Of a DNA stretch of 64,000 nt, positions 41,270 to 51,317 are shown piece after piece. The first letter of the stretch is position 1, and every line of letters begins with the position of its first letter. The stretch spans positions 1 to 64,000 of the forward strand of contig NZ_SJPV01000002.1 of assembly GCF_007860135.1 (NCBI RefSeq), written 5' to 3'. Under the pieces are notes generated by a model. It saw nothing but the letters and a program-made list of their open reading frames with translations. It did no database searches and was not told where the DNA came from. The stretch comes from Novipirellula artificiosorum (lineage in GTDB: Bacteria > Planctomycetota > Planctomycetia > Pirellulales > Pirellulaceae). A program made the position numbers and the translations under genes.

Positions 41270-43778
41270 TACAAAAATCGAATCGTTGCGACTCAAGCTG
41301 ATCGAGCGGATGCCTCGTTCGATGGTGCTTGACGGCGCAAAAGATCCGATCGCGATGACCGCTCCGGTCGCCGAGCCACTGGTGGGTGGTCAGCTTCGAA
41401 TGATCTTTGCGTTGGTTTCCTTGCTCGGTGGGTTGGTGCTGGCAAGTGACGCAGAAACACATTCATTTGCGTTGATCGCTATCTTCTTTTCGCTGTTTGG
41501 CTATCTGTTTGTCGATTGGATGGGGTTCTTTTCGCTTCCTCCGATGCTAGCGTACGCAGCCATGATCGTCTCCGCGATCTTCTGTGTAAGTGGGTTGGTG
41601 CACATTGACTTATCTGCGAGCCCGATGATTTGGCTCGAACAAGAGCAGACGGGAAACCGTCATTTGATCGCGGTGTCGAGGTTGTTGGTTCTTGTGCAAG
41701 CGATTCTGATGCTACAGGCAAAAACACGAAGGGTTTGCGAGCAGCTCTGCATTTTTTGCTTGCTGGAATTGATCGTTGCGGCGGTGTTCAATCACGCCAT
41801 CACCTTTGGCATCCTGCTGATTCCTATCGGTTTGCTTCTTGCGTTTGGCTTGACACTTCTGGCACGCGATGCGACGCGTGAACAGGTTGGATCATTGTTT
41901 TGCCGTTCGGTGGAACGCAAGGACCAAGGCTTGACACCGTCGAAGGGTTTGTATCGGTCGCTGATGGTGATGCTGGTTCCAGCTGTGATCTTGATTGCCG
42001 CCACCTTTTTCTATGCGATCCCGCGCACGACCACGGCGTCACGGTCCCAGGGCCGCGGGACGGCATTGGTTGGGTTTAGTGACGAAGTACGGTTACAGCA
42101 GTTCGGTCAGATGTTGCAGAGCAATGACGTTGCGATGCACATTTGGTTGACAAATCAGATCACCGGCCAACCCTATACCGTTGCGGGCAAGGGGCTGTAT
42201 TTGCGCGGTCGAGTTTTGGAAAAATACCACTCGACCTTGGGCGTTCGTCCTAGCTCTGCGTGGAAGGCTCTGGGGGGCCATGCGATCACGCGAATTATGG
42301 GATTGCCAAGCGAATTCAATCCGATCCGCAGCAGTGACCACAACTTTTTTGACGCGGTTCAGGTCCAAATTGATTGTGAATCAATAAAGAGCTCTGCGCT
42401 TTTTGCCGTTGCACCGTACCATCAAGTTGAACGTGGGCTGGACGTTGTCCATGAGATCGATCGTTGGACATTGCGTCGCGAGGAGGGCGACGAATTTGAG
42501 TTCCCCGAATATTCTTATAAATTTGGGACTCACGCATTTCGAGGTGGTATTCAAACGGACATGATCGCAAGATACACGGTCGGAGAGACGGAATACATAC
42601 TCAATGCTGCATCCCCCGGAGAGTATCAAAGGGATTTGTTGGATTTTAACCCGACATTGATGCCGATCGTAAAGTCGATGGCAGACCGGATTGTCAGTGG
42701 CATTCCCGAAAGGCAGCGGACGCGCACGGAGATTGCCAAACGGTTTGAAGTGTTTCTTAGCGTAACAGGCGGTTTTGAATACACGCTGAACCTGAATGCC
42801 ACTCCGCAACGTGGAGTCGATCCGATTGAGCAGTTCGTTGGGTTCGACCGACGAGGACATTGCCAGTACTTCGCGTCCGCATTAGCGATGATGTTACGAA
42901 GCCAACGCATTCCTGCCCGATTGGTCGTCGGCTACCATACCGAGGACTACAACGAATTGGGAAACTACTACGTTGCGCGTCAATCGCATGCTCACGCTTG
43001 GGTGGAAGCGTTGATTCCCCATTCCGAACTGCCTGGGCCGATTTACGGACAACCGGAGATGCCAGAATACTGGCTCCGTCTTGATCCGACGCCCGGATCG
43101 AACGTCGAGTCGATCTCGGCCCAACGCGTCGAGAATGTGTTTGATTATGCAAAGACGCTGTGGAAGGGATATGTGGTGGAGGTCAGTGCAAACAAAGCGA
43201 ATCGCGATTCCGCGTCAAATAGCGAGATGGCAGCGATCTCGACTTCGCGGAATCGAGTGGCGTCATGGCTCGAACGTACCATCGCTCGGATCCGATCGGG
43301 CCAACTTGGTGGAGGAACGCTGGCGGGTGGTGGCGGTTTTTCTTGGTCGGCTGCATGCTTGGGCGTTTTGGCGGCAATCGGCATTTTCGGTCTGTTGCGA
43401 TTGCCGTCCCTTTTGGTACAGCGACACAAGAAGAAGTCCTCGGAGTCGGTTGTCGAATCACCGAGGATTGTGTTTTATGCCAAGGCGTTGAAGTGCCTTG
43501 CCAATGCCGGAATCGAACGGGAACGTTGGCAAACGCCGAATGAGTTTGCGCGGTTGGCCGTTGGTCTTGTTGATCGAGATACCTTGGACCCCTCGCAAAG
43601 GATCGAGTCGCCGCTTGCAGTATTGACGGATGCGTTTTATCGCCTACGTTTTGGGGCTGAGGGTCCCTCACGCGGTGAATCGACGGAGTCTCAGCAGATC
43701 GCCGATGCGCTGCGTCAACTGGATCAACGCATGGATACCTGGATGTCGAAGCAAGACAGTCGGCGAACCCATCGATAG
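41259..43778 (+). CDS. Transglutaminase-like membrane protein (TgpA/DUF3488 type)
   Basis: An 839-residue protein with six or so N-terminal membrane helices (residues 40-260), a large periplasmic transglutaminase-like domain and a C-terminal membrane helix followed by a DUF4129-like tail. The triad is visible: cysteine in GHCQYFASALAMMLRSQRIP, histidine in QSHAHAWVEA and aspartate in YWLRLDPTPGS. These proteins complete MoxR-DUF58 operons in many bacteria and probably remodel cell-envelope proteins. A much longer open frame reaches back to 40725 inside the DUF58 gene, but the ATG at 41259 fits the family and the overlap. Confidence 0.88.
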   Translation: MSLDTKIESLRLKLIERMPRSMVLDGAKDPIAMTAPVAEPLVGGQLRMIFALVSLLGGLVLASDAETHSFALIAIFFSLFGYLFVDWMGFFSLPPMLAYAAMIVSAIFCVSGLVHIDLSASPMIWLEQEQTGNRHLIAVSRLLVLVQAILMLQAKTRRVCEQLCIFCLLELIVAAVFNHAITFGILLIPIGLLLAFGLTLLARDATREQVGSLFCRSVERKDQGLTPSKGLYRSLMVMLVPAVILIAATFFYAIPRTTTASRSQGRGTALVGFSDEVRLQQFGQMLQSNDVAMHIWLTNQITGQPYTVAGKGLYLRGRVLEKYHSTLGVRPSSAWKALGGHAITRIMGLPSEFNPIRSSDHNFFDAVQVQIDCESIKSSALFAVAPYHQVERGLDVVHEIDRWTLRREEGDEFEFPEYSYKFGTHAFRGGIQTDMIARYTVGETEYILNAASPGEYQRDLLDFNPTLMPIVKSMADRIVSGIPERQRTRTEIAKRFEVFLSVTGGFEYTLNLNATPQRGVDPIEQFVGFDRRGHCQYFASALAMMLRSQRIPARLVVGYHTEDYNELGNYYVARQSHAHAWVEALIPHSELPGPIYGQPEMPEYWLRLDPTPGSNVESISAQRVENVFDYAKTLWKGYVVEVSANKANRDSASNSEMAAISTSRNRVASWLERTIARIRSGQLGGGTLAGGGGFSWSAACLGVLAAIGIFGLLRLPSLLVQRHKKKSSESVVESPRIVFYAKALKCLANAGIERERWQTPNEFARLAVGLVDRDTLDPSQRIESPLAVLTDAFYRLRFGAEGPSRGESTESQQIADALRQLDQRMDTWMSKQDSRRTHR

Positions 43779-43806
43779 ACGCTCGTGAAGCAATTTACCC
43801 AGCTGG

Positions 43807-44505
43807 ATGAACACGCGACCAGAACACTTTCGGAGAATACAACTTGTGATCGTGGCGATTGATGGACCAGCGGGTGCTGGCAAAAGTAGCATCGCTCGGC
43901 AAGTAGCCAAGCAACTTGGTTTCGAGTTCCTCGATACCGGCGCTCTGTACCGAGCAGCGACGTTGGCGGTGATTCGGGCTCAAATTGATTTTTCCGAGAT
44001 CGATGCGCTCGTCGAACTGACGGAACGGGTCGAAATCCGCTGGGATGGCCAATGCGTGTTTTTAGGAGACGAAGATGTTTCGACCGCAATTCGAACTCCT
44101 ACCGTCACCGATGCCATTCGCTTTTTAGCAGACGAACCACGGATCCGCCAACAACTCTCGGCACAGCAACGTCGGATTGCCGAGGATCGAGACATTGTCA
44201 CGGAAGGTCGTGACCAGGGAGCCGAAGTTTTCCCAGAAGCGGAGTGCAAAATTTTTCTGACCGCATCCCCCGAGGAACGGGCACGACGACGATTGCAACA
44301 ATTGGTTGCGTCTGGTCGCCACATGAGCGAACAGCAGGTGCTCGCCGCACAAAATAAAAGAGACCTTGAAGATCGGATGCGCCCCGTTGGGCGATTGCGG
44401 GCTGCCGAAGACGCCGTTGTCCTGAACACCGATGGCATGACCCCCGACGAGGTGCTGCAGGAAGTCCTCGGAATCGTCCGTTCTTGTATGCCAACCGGCG
44501 GATGA
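43807..44505 (+). CDS. cmk: Cytidylate kinase
   Basis: Phosphorylates CMP and dCMP with ATP in the cytoplasm. The P-loop is IVAIDGPAGAGKSSIARQVA, followed by LGFEFLDTGALYRAATLAVI. The CMP-binding NMP domain and ITEGRDQGAEVFPEAECKIF-type block (here DIVTEGRDQGAEVFPEAECK) are intact, as are the lid arginines (SPEERARRRLQQL) and the DLEDRMRPVGRLRAAEDAV end. Length 232 is normal; the first 12 residues before the P-loop strand may be a start overcall. Confidence 0.93.
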   Translation: MNTRPEHFRRIQLVIVAIDGPAGAGKSSIARQVAKQLGFEFLDTGALYRAATLAVIRAQIDFSEIDALVELTERVEIRWDGQCVFLGDEDVSTAIRTPTVTDAIRFLADEPRIRQQLSAQQRRIAEDRDIVTEGRDQGAEVFPEAECKIFLTASPEERARRRLQQLVASGRHMSEQQVLAAQNKRDLEDRMRPVGRLRAAEDAVVLNTDGMTPDEVLQEVLGIVRSCMPTGG

Positions 44506-44538
44506 TGGGGCATGCGGTGAAGCAAGGTCGAAAGCCGA

Positions 44539-45015
44539 TTAACCCTCGAGGTTCAATCCGGTTGTGGGTGGTTCGGCGCAGGCCGCCGCTCCTTCATTGG
44601 CTACCACCAATCGCCATGTTTCGGCTTCGATTTCCAAAATCGTTCGAATTTCATCAATCGCGTCGGCGTCGCTTGATCGTTCCGCTGCGATCAGATGTTT
44701 CGACAAGAAAACGTACAAGTCGGCAATCTTTTCGCAAACGCCTTCTTTCGATGTGACGCCGGACAATAATTCGTTGATCAAATCAAGCAAGCGGAGTGAG
44801 TTCTCATTGGGGCCCTTCGTTTCCGGCTTCGTTCGCCAATTTTCAGCCAAGAGCCGGGCCACGTCGATTGAACGCTCGATCAGCATCAGTCGTAGTCTCG
44901 CTGGCGAGGCATATCGGATCGCTGAGTCAAGGTACTCGTCCGATTTTCGACGTCGAGGGCCTTGGTAGGTACTGGGCTGAAAGTTTGATGCGGGTTGCGA
45001 AGTTGTAAAGGTCAT
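44539..45015 (-). CDS. fliS: Flagellar export chaperone FliS
   Basis: A 158-residue four-helix protein that binds the flagellin C-terminus before export. Family hallmarks are the YLDSAIRYASPARLRLMLIE opening, DVARLLAENWR, and LLDLINELLSG with KIADLYVFLSKHLIAAERSS. It carries N- and C-terminal tails longer than in enteric FliS. It lies 75 bases downstream of fliD on the same strand, the standard order. Confidence 0.88.
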   Translation of the reverse strand: MTFTTSQPASNFQPSTYQGPRRRKSDEYLDSAIRYASPARLRLMLIERSIDVARLLAENWRTKPETKGPNENSLRLLDLINELLSGVTSKEGVCEKIADLYVFLSKHLIAAERSSDADAIDEIRTILEIEAETWRLVVANEGAAACAEPPTTGLNLEG

Positions 45016-45090
45016 CGACGGGGTGCCTCCATGCGTTCGGTCGTCGTGGGGTCATGAGGAAAACAGAAGCCTTTCGGGAATCGGCCCCCA

Positions 45091-47874
45091 TTACTCGCTG
45101 TCGCTGTAAATCGAAATCGGCTGAATCTGTGAAACGATCGATTGATTCGCCTGAATTTTAGCGATTGCTTCTTCCGTTTTGTAGAACTGCGTTAACAATC
45201 GTTCTCGCTCGGTTTCAAGTCGCAAGTTCATCGTATCAACGCGTTCGTTGTTTCGGTTAACCTGCTCGGCCAATGTCGAACTGCGATTCAATAGTAGACT
45301 GTTTCCGATCCCAGCAATGCGTTCGGTCAATTCGTCAACTCGCCCGGCGAATCCGGTTTCTGAGGTTGAGAAAAATGCATCGACCGCCGAAGGATCATTC
45401 TCGAGTGCTGCTGTCAGCTTTTCCGCATCCGTTTCAAGCTTTCCTTGATCGCTGAGGCTCAATCCGACCTGTCCGAGCGAACGGAGTTGCCCGGCTTGAG
45501 TGATGGCACCCGAGAACAGTTTTCCAAAACCACTCTGAATGCGTAATGCTTCACTCGATCCAAACAGCAAGCCAACCTCTTCGGTTTCGGCATTGTAAAA
45601 GGTTAGCGATTCAAGTTTATCCACCAACTTGTTGTACTGATCGACAAACGTCTTGACCGCCTTCGTTGCCGTTTCCGGATTCTGCGCGACCTTGATGGTG
45701 ATTGGTTCGTCTGACAACTCCTTGACGGTCAACACCAAACCGCCATCGGAAACGCTGCTCTGAAGTTCACTGTGTCCGATTAACGCGGAAACCTCTTCTC
45801 CACCGATGGTTTGGCTAGTCGCCTCCCCAGCGATTCCCAATTCAGCCGCCGATTTTCCATTCCCAGCATCGACAATCTCAAGCGTTCCCGAGCCGCCTGC
45901 GGTATCGATGACCGAGATACCGTCACCGGCGTCGTTGATCGACGCCGAAACACCGATCCCCAATTGGTTGATGGCGTCAAGCAGTTCGCCGACGGAAGTG
46001 ATGTTCTCTGTTCGCAGGTTCACCGCGCTGGTGATGCCGTCGCTATCTTGGACGGTGAAGCTTCCCAAGTTGATTCCGCGGCCGGAATTCAGTTCGGAAA
46101 GCAGCGTGTAGTTACTAATCGATTGAGTCGTTTGGCTTGAGTTCTCGAGATCGAATACCCCATCGGCACTGGTCATGAAGTTCTCGGGGCGTCCATCGGT
46201 CGAAACGGCGATCAATGCGTCTTGGCCACGACTGTCGGTCCGCAAATCCAGATTGAATCCCTCGGTTTCGATCGATATTTTTCCTGCTTCGCCCGCTTTA
46301 TTGCCGCGAAGACGCAGCGAGTAGGTGCCGTCGTCGTTGGACTGGACCGATGCATTGCCGTAGCGACCGTTTTCGTTGATCTTGGCAACCAAGGTCGTAA
46401 GCGTATCCTCAGCGCTGACCTCAATCGAATCGGCTTCGGTACCCACCAACGCAGATACGGTCACGCCACCGACCGTTTGTTGTGTTGCCGCTCCGGCGAT
46501 GCCCAATTCCTTGGCGAGCATGGAAGAGGACGCGTCTTTGATCTGCATTGTAGCGTCGCCACCCGCATTGTCGACGATTGCGATACCGTCACCGGTATCA
46601 TTGATCGATGCGGTCACGTCGACGTCAAGTTCGTTAATGCGGTCAATCAGCTCACCGATCGATTCGATTTCATCAAAGGTCATATTCACCGCGGCCGTTG
46701 CACCGGCGCTGTCGGTAATCGTAAAGCTACCGCGGCTGATTCCGCTGCCTCCGTTGAGGTCCGCGATCAAGGTCTCACGATCAACGGTGGGGCGATTCAG
46801 ACTCTTACCGACGATGATATCGTTCGACGTTATCGTATCGAGCCCCAGTTGGGCGGCGGTGTCGTCGCTCGACGAGATCGTGAAATCGCCTGTGCCACCC
46901 GAGACATCGCGAACTTGAAAACCGGTTCGCGAATCGTTGAGCTTGGCGATCAACTTCAATCCCGAAGCATCAATCGTCTCGATGATCTCGCTGGTGGTTG
47001 TTGCCGCTGACAGATCAATGTTGGCTGAAGTTCCATCCGATAGGGTGATCTGGAGCGACGTGAGCGGATCGAGCCCGGCGCCGCCGTTCAGTTGGGACAG
47101 CGAGGCTCCTCGCAGCGACGAGACTCCGTCGGGGAGATCCAATTCAATGCCGGTCACGGAATCGGAGGCAGAATCGATCCCCCACAAGCCGAGGTCGGCC
47201 GCCGTTTCCTCACTTCCGAGCTGCTCAACCTTCAAATGGCTTACCGTGCTGCCCGTCAAATCGATCAGCTTGATTGCGCCATTTTCGGTGGTTGCCCGTA
47301 CATCGATCTCCGCGTCGTTAATCGCCGCCAGCACATCGTCAATCGTGCGGGCGTTGTCGAATCGGATTTCAGACGAGTTTCCCGACCGATCGGTGATTCG
47401 GACGGTGCCTTTCTCCACGCCACGGCCGTGGTTCAAGTCGGCAAGTGCCACAGAATCATCGAGGAATCCGCCGTTCGGTTTGATCGACAGGGTGCCGGAA
47501 AGCTCCAATGCGGTATTGGCATCCTCGAACCGCTTGAGGGAGCGGACGTCATGGGTTGCTGCGTTTTGCAGCGTCCGCACCGTGTGCGTGGCAACCTCCG
47601 CGACGTTGCCGGCAGTCGCAGAGATCGCATCTGTATTCGAAGAGTCTGCCTGCTTCGCTTGAAAAATCGCGGAGCTACCCAGTCGGGATCCGGCAAGTTG
47701 GACTCCGATCACGGATGCGGTCAATTCCGCCAGCGCCTGTTGCTTGGCGACCATGGTGTTGGTGCGCGCGACCAAACGGTCTCGCGGTTGCGAGCTGATC
47801 GCAATGAGTTGGTCGACCGTGCCTTGGATGTCTGTGCCGGTGACCAAGCCAATCGATGATTGTAGTCGGCCCAT
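45091..47874 (-). CDS. fliD: Flagellar hook-associated protein 2 (filament cap)
   Basis: A 927-residue FliD, nearly twice the enteric size. The FliD N-terminal domain is SSIGLVTGTDIQGTVDQLIA, followed by about five flagellin_IN-type modules. Two are close copies of each other: TITDSAGATAAVNMTFDEIE and TVQDSDGITSAVNLRTENIT, each followed by a SASINDTGDGI-like segment. The FliD C-terminal domain covers VDQYNKLVDKLESLTFYNAE to the end, with the coiled NRNNERVDTMNLRLETERER region. The cap pentamer folds flagellin subunits at the filament tip. The size increase comes from the central duplications, matching the enlarged flagellin upstream. Confidence 0.93.
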   Translation of the reverse strand: MGRLQSSIGLVTGTDIQGTVDQLIAISSQPRDRLVARTNTMVAKQQALAELTASVIGVQLAGSRLGSSAIFQAKQADSSNTDAISATAGNVAEVATHTVRTLQNAATHDVRSLKRFEDANTALELSGTLSIKPNGGFLDDSVALADLNHGRGVEKGTVRITDRSGNSSEIRFDNARTIDDVLAAINDAEIDVRATTENGAIKLIDLTGSTVSHLKVEQLGSEETAADLGLWGIDSASDSVTGIELDLPDGVSSLRGASLSQLNGGAGLDPLTSLQITLSDGTSANIDLSAATTTSEIIETIDASGLKLIAKLNDSRTGFQVRDVSGGTGDFTISSSDDTAAQLGLDTITSNDIIVGKSLNRPTVDRETLIADLNGGSGISRGSFTITDSAGATAAVNMTFDEIESIGELIDRINELDVDVTASINDTGDGIAIVDNAGGDATMQIKDASSSMLAKELGIAGAATQQTVGGVTVSALVGTEADSIEVSAEDTLTTLVAKINENGRYGNASVQSNDDGTYSLRLRGNKAGEAGKISIETEGFNLDLRTDSRGQDALIAVSTDGRPENFMTSADGVFDLENSSQTTQSISNYTLLSELNSGRGINLGSFTVQDSDGITSAVNLRTENITSVGELLDAINQLGIGVSASINDAGDGISVIDTAGGSGTLEIVDAGNGKSAAELGIAGEATSQTIGGEEVSALIGHSELQSSVSDGGLVLTVKELSDEPITIKVAQNPETATKAVKTFVDQYNKLVDKLESLTFYNAETEEVGLLFGSSEALRIQSGFGKLFSGAITQAGQLRSLGQVGLSLSDQGKLETDAEKLTAALENDPSAVDAFFSTSETGFAGRVDELTERIAGIGNSLLLNRSSTLAEQVNRNNERVDTMNLRLETERERLLTQFYKTEEAIAKIQANQSIVSQIQPISIYSDSE

Positions 47875-48053
47875 GAGGTTGTTTTCAGATTCAAGTATTG
47901 GGAGGTGGCGTGGTGGAGTTCAGCCCTATTCGTTTTAATCGTCAATCTGGTCCGGTTAGGTTCACAAAAACGAATCTACGCAAACGGCCGGCCAAGATAA
48001 ATCCGGGCCGGCCGAGTGCTATCAAATGATCGTCCTGTCAATTGCTGCCGAGA

Positions 48054-50441
48054 TTATCGAAGCAAGGAGAGGACGTTTTGTGGATTCTGATTGGCCATCG
48101 ACAATACATTCGTACCCGATTGAACCAGAATTTGAGCCCGAGTGAGTGCTGCCGATTCTTGCGCGAAGTCCGCGTCACGGATCGAACTTTCCGCTTCCTG
48201 AAGGTTGGCAACCGTGTCCTTCAAGCTGACCATGTTGCTTTCCAGCGTCGTTGCTTGGAATGCACCCAGTCGACCGCGAAGGCTCGTTACTTGGTTGATC
48301 GCTTCGGTTACGATTTCGGCGGCTTGGTTCGGGTCGGTTGAAAGTGAAGCGGAACCACCGCTGCCGAGTTGGAACAACTTACCAGCCGATCCACCTAATC
48401 GAGCCGCACTTACGGATCCAATACCGATCCGAGCTTGTTGGTTACTGACCACGTCGGCACCGAGTTGGAACAGGGCCCCACCACCGGTGATCGTGAAGCT
48501 TGACGAATCCGTTTGATCGGCAGCCAATTCGAGCGAAAGGTCCAAAGTCGCGGTGTTGAGCGAAATTTGGTTCCCCGTGCTGTTCGCTTCGCGACCATTA
48601 ATGGTTGCTTTGACGTCGGTTCCAACTTCGCGGGCACCCGCACCAAAGTTGCCGCCAGTCCCCTCTGAGATGACACGAAGGTCAACCAGACTGTCACTAC
48701 CGTATGCAGAGCTGCGAAGTTGCAGGTCTTCCCCGTCTGCGGCAGCGGTGATGCCCGTTGCATCCGATACCAAGTTGATTTGCGCGACCAATTGGTCAAG
48801 CGAAGTTCCCTTGGAAACGTTGAAGACTTCCGATCCATTGGTACCGGCCAACTCAAAGACAGCATCTTCCTTCACGCCGCCGCTGGTATCCACACCGCCG
48901 GCCAATGCGCCGTCGGTTGCTCCCGTTCCCGCAATCGTATTTCCTGATCCGGTGAGCGTGGCCGAGAAGCCGTCAAGGCCATCAATCGCAGTTTGAATGT
49001 CCGCTGCGGCAGTTGCAGCGGCAAAATCGTAGGTGACTTCGATCGCGCCGGTCGTTGAATTGATTGCAGCACTCGTTGCCGAAGAGGCTCCGCCATCGAC
49101 AAACGTAACAGCGACATCGCCAGCGACACCGGTGTCATCCGCAGTGACCGAAATGGTTGCCGCAGTCGTCGTGTCTGCACCACCCGTCAAGGCGCCATCG
49201 GTTGCAGGCGTGCCGCCGGTCGTTGAGCCGGTTCCGGTCAGCGTTGCTGAAAAATCGGTCAATCCATCAATTGCAGTCTGGATCGCGGAAGCAGCCGTCG
49301 CAGCCGCGAAGTCATAGGAGACTTCGATCGCGCCGGTCGTGGCGTTGATGGCAGCAGTCGTCGCACCACTTGCACCAGCGTCAAGGAAGGTTACTGCCAC
49401 GTTTCCAGCGGCACCGTCCGCAGCGGTGATGTCGATGGTCGTCGCCGTGCCAATGTCTGCACCACCGGATAGCGTGGTCCCGGTTGCTGCGACACCACCG
49501 GTCGTCGAAGCTGCACCTGCTCCAGAGACCGTGAAGCCAAGAGCAGCAGTGTTCACGACGGATTGGATGTTTGCCGTAGATTCGCCCGCAGTGACATCGT
49601 AGGCGATTTCCAACTGCCCCGATCCATTTATGCTGGCGGCTGTGGTACCTCCACCGCCCGCATCGGTAAAGACCACGTCGATATTACCGGCGAGACCAGC
49701 CGCGTCCGCGTCGAATGTCAAGGTATCTGCACCGATCGAGACAGTTCCACTGGCAGCCGTTGCAGGTGGAGCCGCAGCAATCGTCAAGGTGGCCGTCGCA
49801 GCAGTTGCTCCAGCGTCCGCTCCGATCGCGATGTCACCTGTCGAGGCAACACCGGTCACGTTCGCTTCAAAACCACCGACGTCGACGGCTGCTTGCGTGG
49901 CAGCGGCTTGGATATCGATTTGAACATCAACGCTGCCGGTCGCACCAAGGTTGGCTTGGTCAATTTGCATCGTCTTGATGTTGGCCGCGTTCGTTCCGCC
50001 CTTGGTGATAAAGTCCAAGCCGCCGTCAAGAAGTTTTCGGCCTTGGAACGTGGTCGTTTGAGCAATCCGGTTGATCGCTTCGAGCGACGAGTCCACCTGC
50101 AATTGGTTCGCCGCGATTTCGTCAGCACTCAAGGCACCCGTATTGGCGGCTTCAACCACCAAGCCACGAACATCGCTCAGAAGCGAGCTGACTTGGCCAA
50201 GGGCACTGTCGGCAGTCGTGATGATCTGGTTGGCACGGTTTGTATTGCTGATCGCTTTGTTCATGCCGGTGATTTCACTTCTCAGTGCTTCACTCGCAAT
50301 CAAACCTGCAGGGTCGTCTTTACCGCTGTTGATCCGGAGACCGGTGCTCAAACGTGTCAGTGCGGTTTGCAAATCGTTGTTGCTTTGGTTCAAACGGTTT
50401 TGTGCAACAAGTGACGAAACGTTAGTGTTAATTCTTGTCAT
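48054..50441 (-). CDS. fliC: Flagellin with three repeated central modules
   Basis: A 795-residue filament protein. The N-terminal D0/D1 domain is canonical (MTRINTNVSSLVAQNRLNQS, then LQTALTRLSTGLRINSGKDD), as is the C-terminal one (LRGRLGAFQATTLESNMVSL, ending FAQESAALTRAQILVQSGTN and NPQNVLSLLR). Between about residues 225 and 520 are three tandem modules of about 95-100 residues, rich in Ala, Thr, Gly and Asp. The second and third are very similar, each with AAIN-x-TTGAIEV-x-YDFAAATA. A flagellin_IN motif follows. The surface-exposed middle is therefore expanded by duplication. The next genes on the strand are fliD and fliS, with csrA upstream. Confidence 0.95.
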   Translation of the reverse strand: MTRINTNVSSLVAQNRLNQSNNDLQTALTRLSTGLRINSGKDDPAGLIASEALRSEITGMNKAISNTNRANQIITTADSALGQVSSLLSDVRGLVVEAANTGALSADEIAANQLQVDSSLEAINRIAQTTTFQGRKLLDGGLDFITKGGTNAANIKTMQIDQANLGATGSVDVQIDIQAAATQAAVDVGGFEANVTGVASTGDIAIGADAGATAATATLTIAAAPPATAASGTVSIGADTLTFDADAAGLAGNIDVVFTDAGGGGTTAASINGSGQLEIAYDVTAGESTANIQSVVNTAALGFTVSGAGAASTTGGVAATGTTLSGGADIGTATTIDITAADGAAGNVAVTFLDAGASGATTAAINATTGAIEVSYDFAAATAASAIQTAIDGLTDFSATLTGTGSTTGGTPATDGALTGGADTTTAATISVTADDTGVAGDVAVTFVDGGASSATSAAINSTTGAIEVTYDFAAATAAADIQTAIDGLDGFSATLTGSGNTIAGTGATDGALAGGVDTSGGVKEDAVFELAGTNGSEVFNVSKGTSLDQLVAQINLVSDATGITAAADGEDLQLRSSAYGSDSLVDLRVISEGTGGNFGAGAREVGTDVKATINGREANSTGNQISLNTATLDLSLELAADQTDSSSFTITGGGALFQLGADVVSNQQARIGIGSVSAARLGGSAGKLFQLGSGGSASLSTDPNQAAEIVTEAINQVTSLRGRLGAFQATTLESNMVSLKDTVANLQEAESSIRDADFAQESAALTRAQILVQSGTNVLSMANQNPQNVLSLLR

Positions 50442-50838
50442 GGCTCTATAAACCTTTTTTTGTGCGGCGAATCGCTAATTGAAATTTGGATCCGGCCGCG
50501 ACGGACCGGCGAAACAGACGCTGCCCGAATGACGCGGCCGAACGTCGGTCGCTTCAGTGAATTGGTAGGCTTATTCGTCTGTAGTAACATCGGTCACCAT
50601 CCATGCGCAGTCACAAGAACTGCTGGAAATTTATGCTGCTTCTCCGGATTGGGCACGCCAGATTCGTCAGGAAGCTTATAATCGGAATTCCTTGCCTGCT
50701 CCGTGTAGTTTTCGCCACATCCGGCGGGGGGGAGGATTGGCAGGTTGGCGTCGTTCTGATTAAAGAACCGGTTGCTGCAGCACCAAGCAGCAGCGATAAC
50801 GCGGCAAGGGAGCGCCACAGCAAGGTGGCATCGTGCTA

Positions 50839-50963
50839 GTGGACCGTCAGCATTCAATTTTGGGGTAGTGGATTTCGCCAGAAATCCGTAACTCAAAGGT
50901 TCTTAGGGACTTCTGGCGAAGCCCACTACGTCCCAATTGGCAGTTTTAACCTTGACGGTCCAC
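50839..50963. mobile_element. MITE copy B
   Basis: A 125-bp copy in the orientation opposite to copies A and C. It starts after CTA with GTGGACCGTCAGCAT and ends in AACCTTGACGGTCCAC. The left flank is TA; the right flank is TC, one base different from the expected duplication. The internal inverted pair with GTGGATTTCGCCAGAAATCC is conserved. It sits between csrA and flagellin. Confidence 0.85.
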
Positions 50964-51257
50964 TCGGTGCGTCGTCTCGAAAGCAGAAGGACGTCGTGTC
51001 CAGAGAAGAGCGGGGTGAAGATCCGCTGCGTCGGTTGTGTACATCGGTACTGCATCCATGCATCCGATGCGAATTTGCCCTCGGCTTCTCGGTCCTTGCG
51101 TCCCTCAGATACTCCTTGCGTCCCCCAATTGCGAGGGGACAGGAATAGGACGTTTGGCATTCTGGATCCAGTTGGATGCCGAGGACGCCCCAAACGGGTC
51201 GTCCTGTTTCTCTCTACCGCTCTGGAACGATCGAACCGTTCAGAGCGATCTGTCGCT

Positions 51258-51289
51258 TTGTCAGGGATCCATCTTGTCAGGGATCCATC
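51258..51289. repeat. 16-bp tandem duplication
   Basis: TTGTCAGGGATCCATC occurs twice in direct succession just downstream of csrA on its strand. It is probably a slippage product; no function is apparent. Confidence 0.7.
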
Positions 51290-51317
51290 TTAGGATTGGC
51301 CACCCAAACCGCCGCGC

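Larger units (their letters stand above)
50442..51317. other. Intergenic region between csrA and flagellin
   Basis: About 875 bases upstream of flagellin. It contains MITE copy B and a 16-base tandem duplication. The flagellin promoter must lie in 50442 to about 50600, but I could not find a convincing sigma-28 or sigma-54 match by eye. No coding frame is supported. Confidence 0.5.

Noticed and set aside
46222-47859. Several long plus-strand frames opposite fliD
   Set aside because: They are antisense shadows of a GC-biased coding gene, with no domain pattern or ribosome binding site.
48860-49770. Repeated DNA considered as a mobile or CRISPR-type array
   Set aside because: The repeats are in-frame modules of the flagellin gene, with flagellin domains on both sides.
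50442-50600. Sigma-28 or sigma-54 promoter for flagellin
   Set aside because: I could not find a match to either consensus by eye that was good enough to list.
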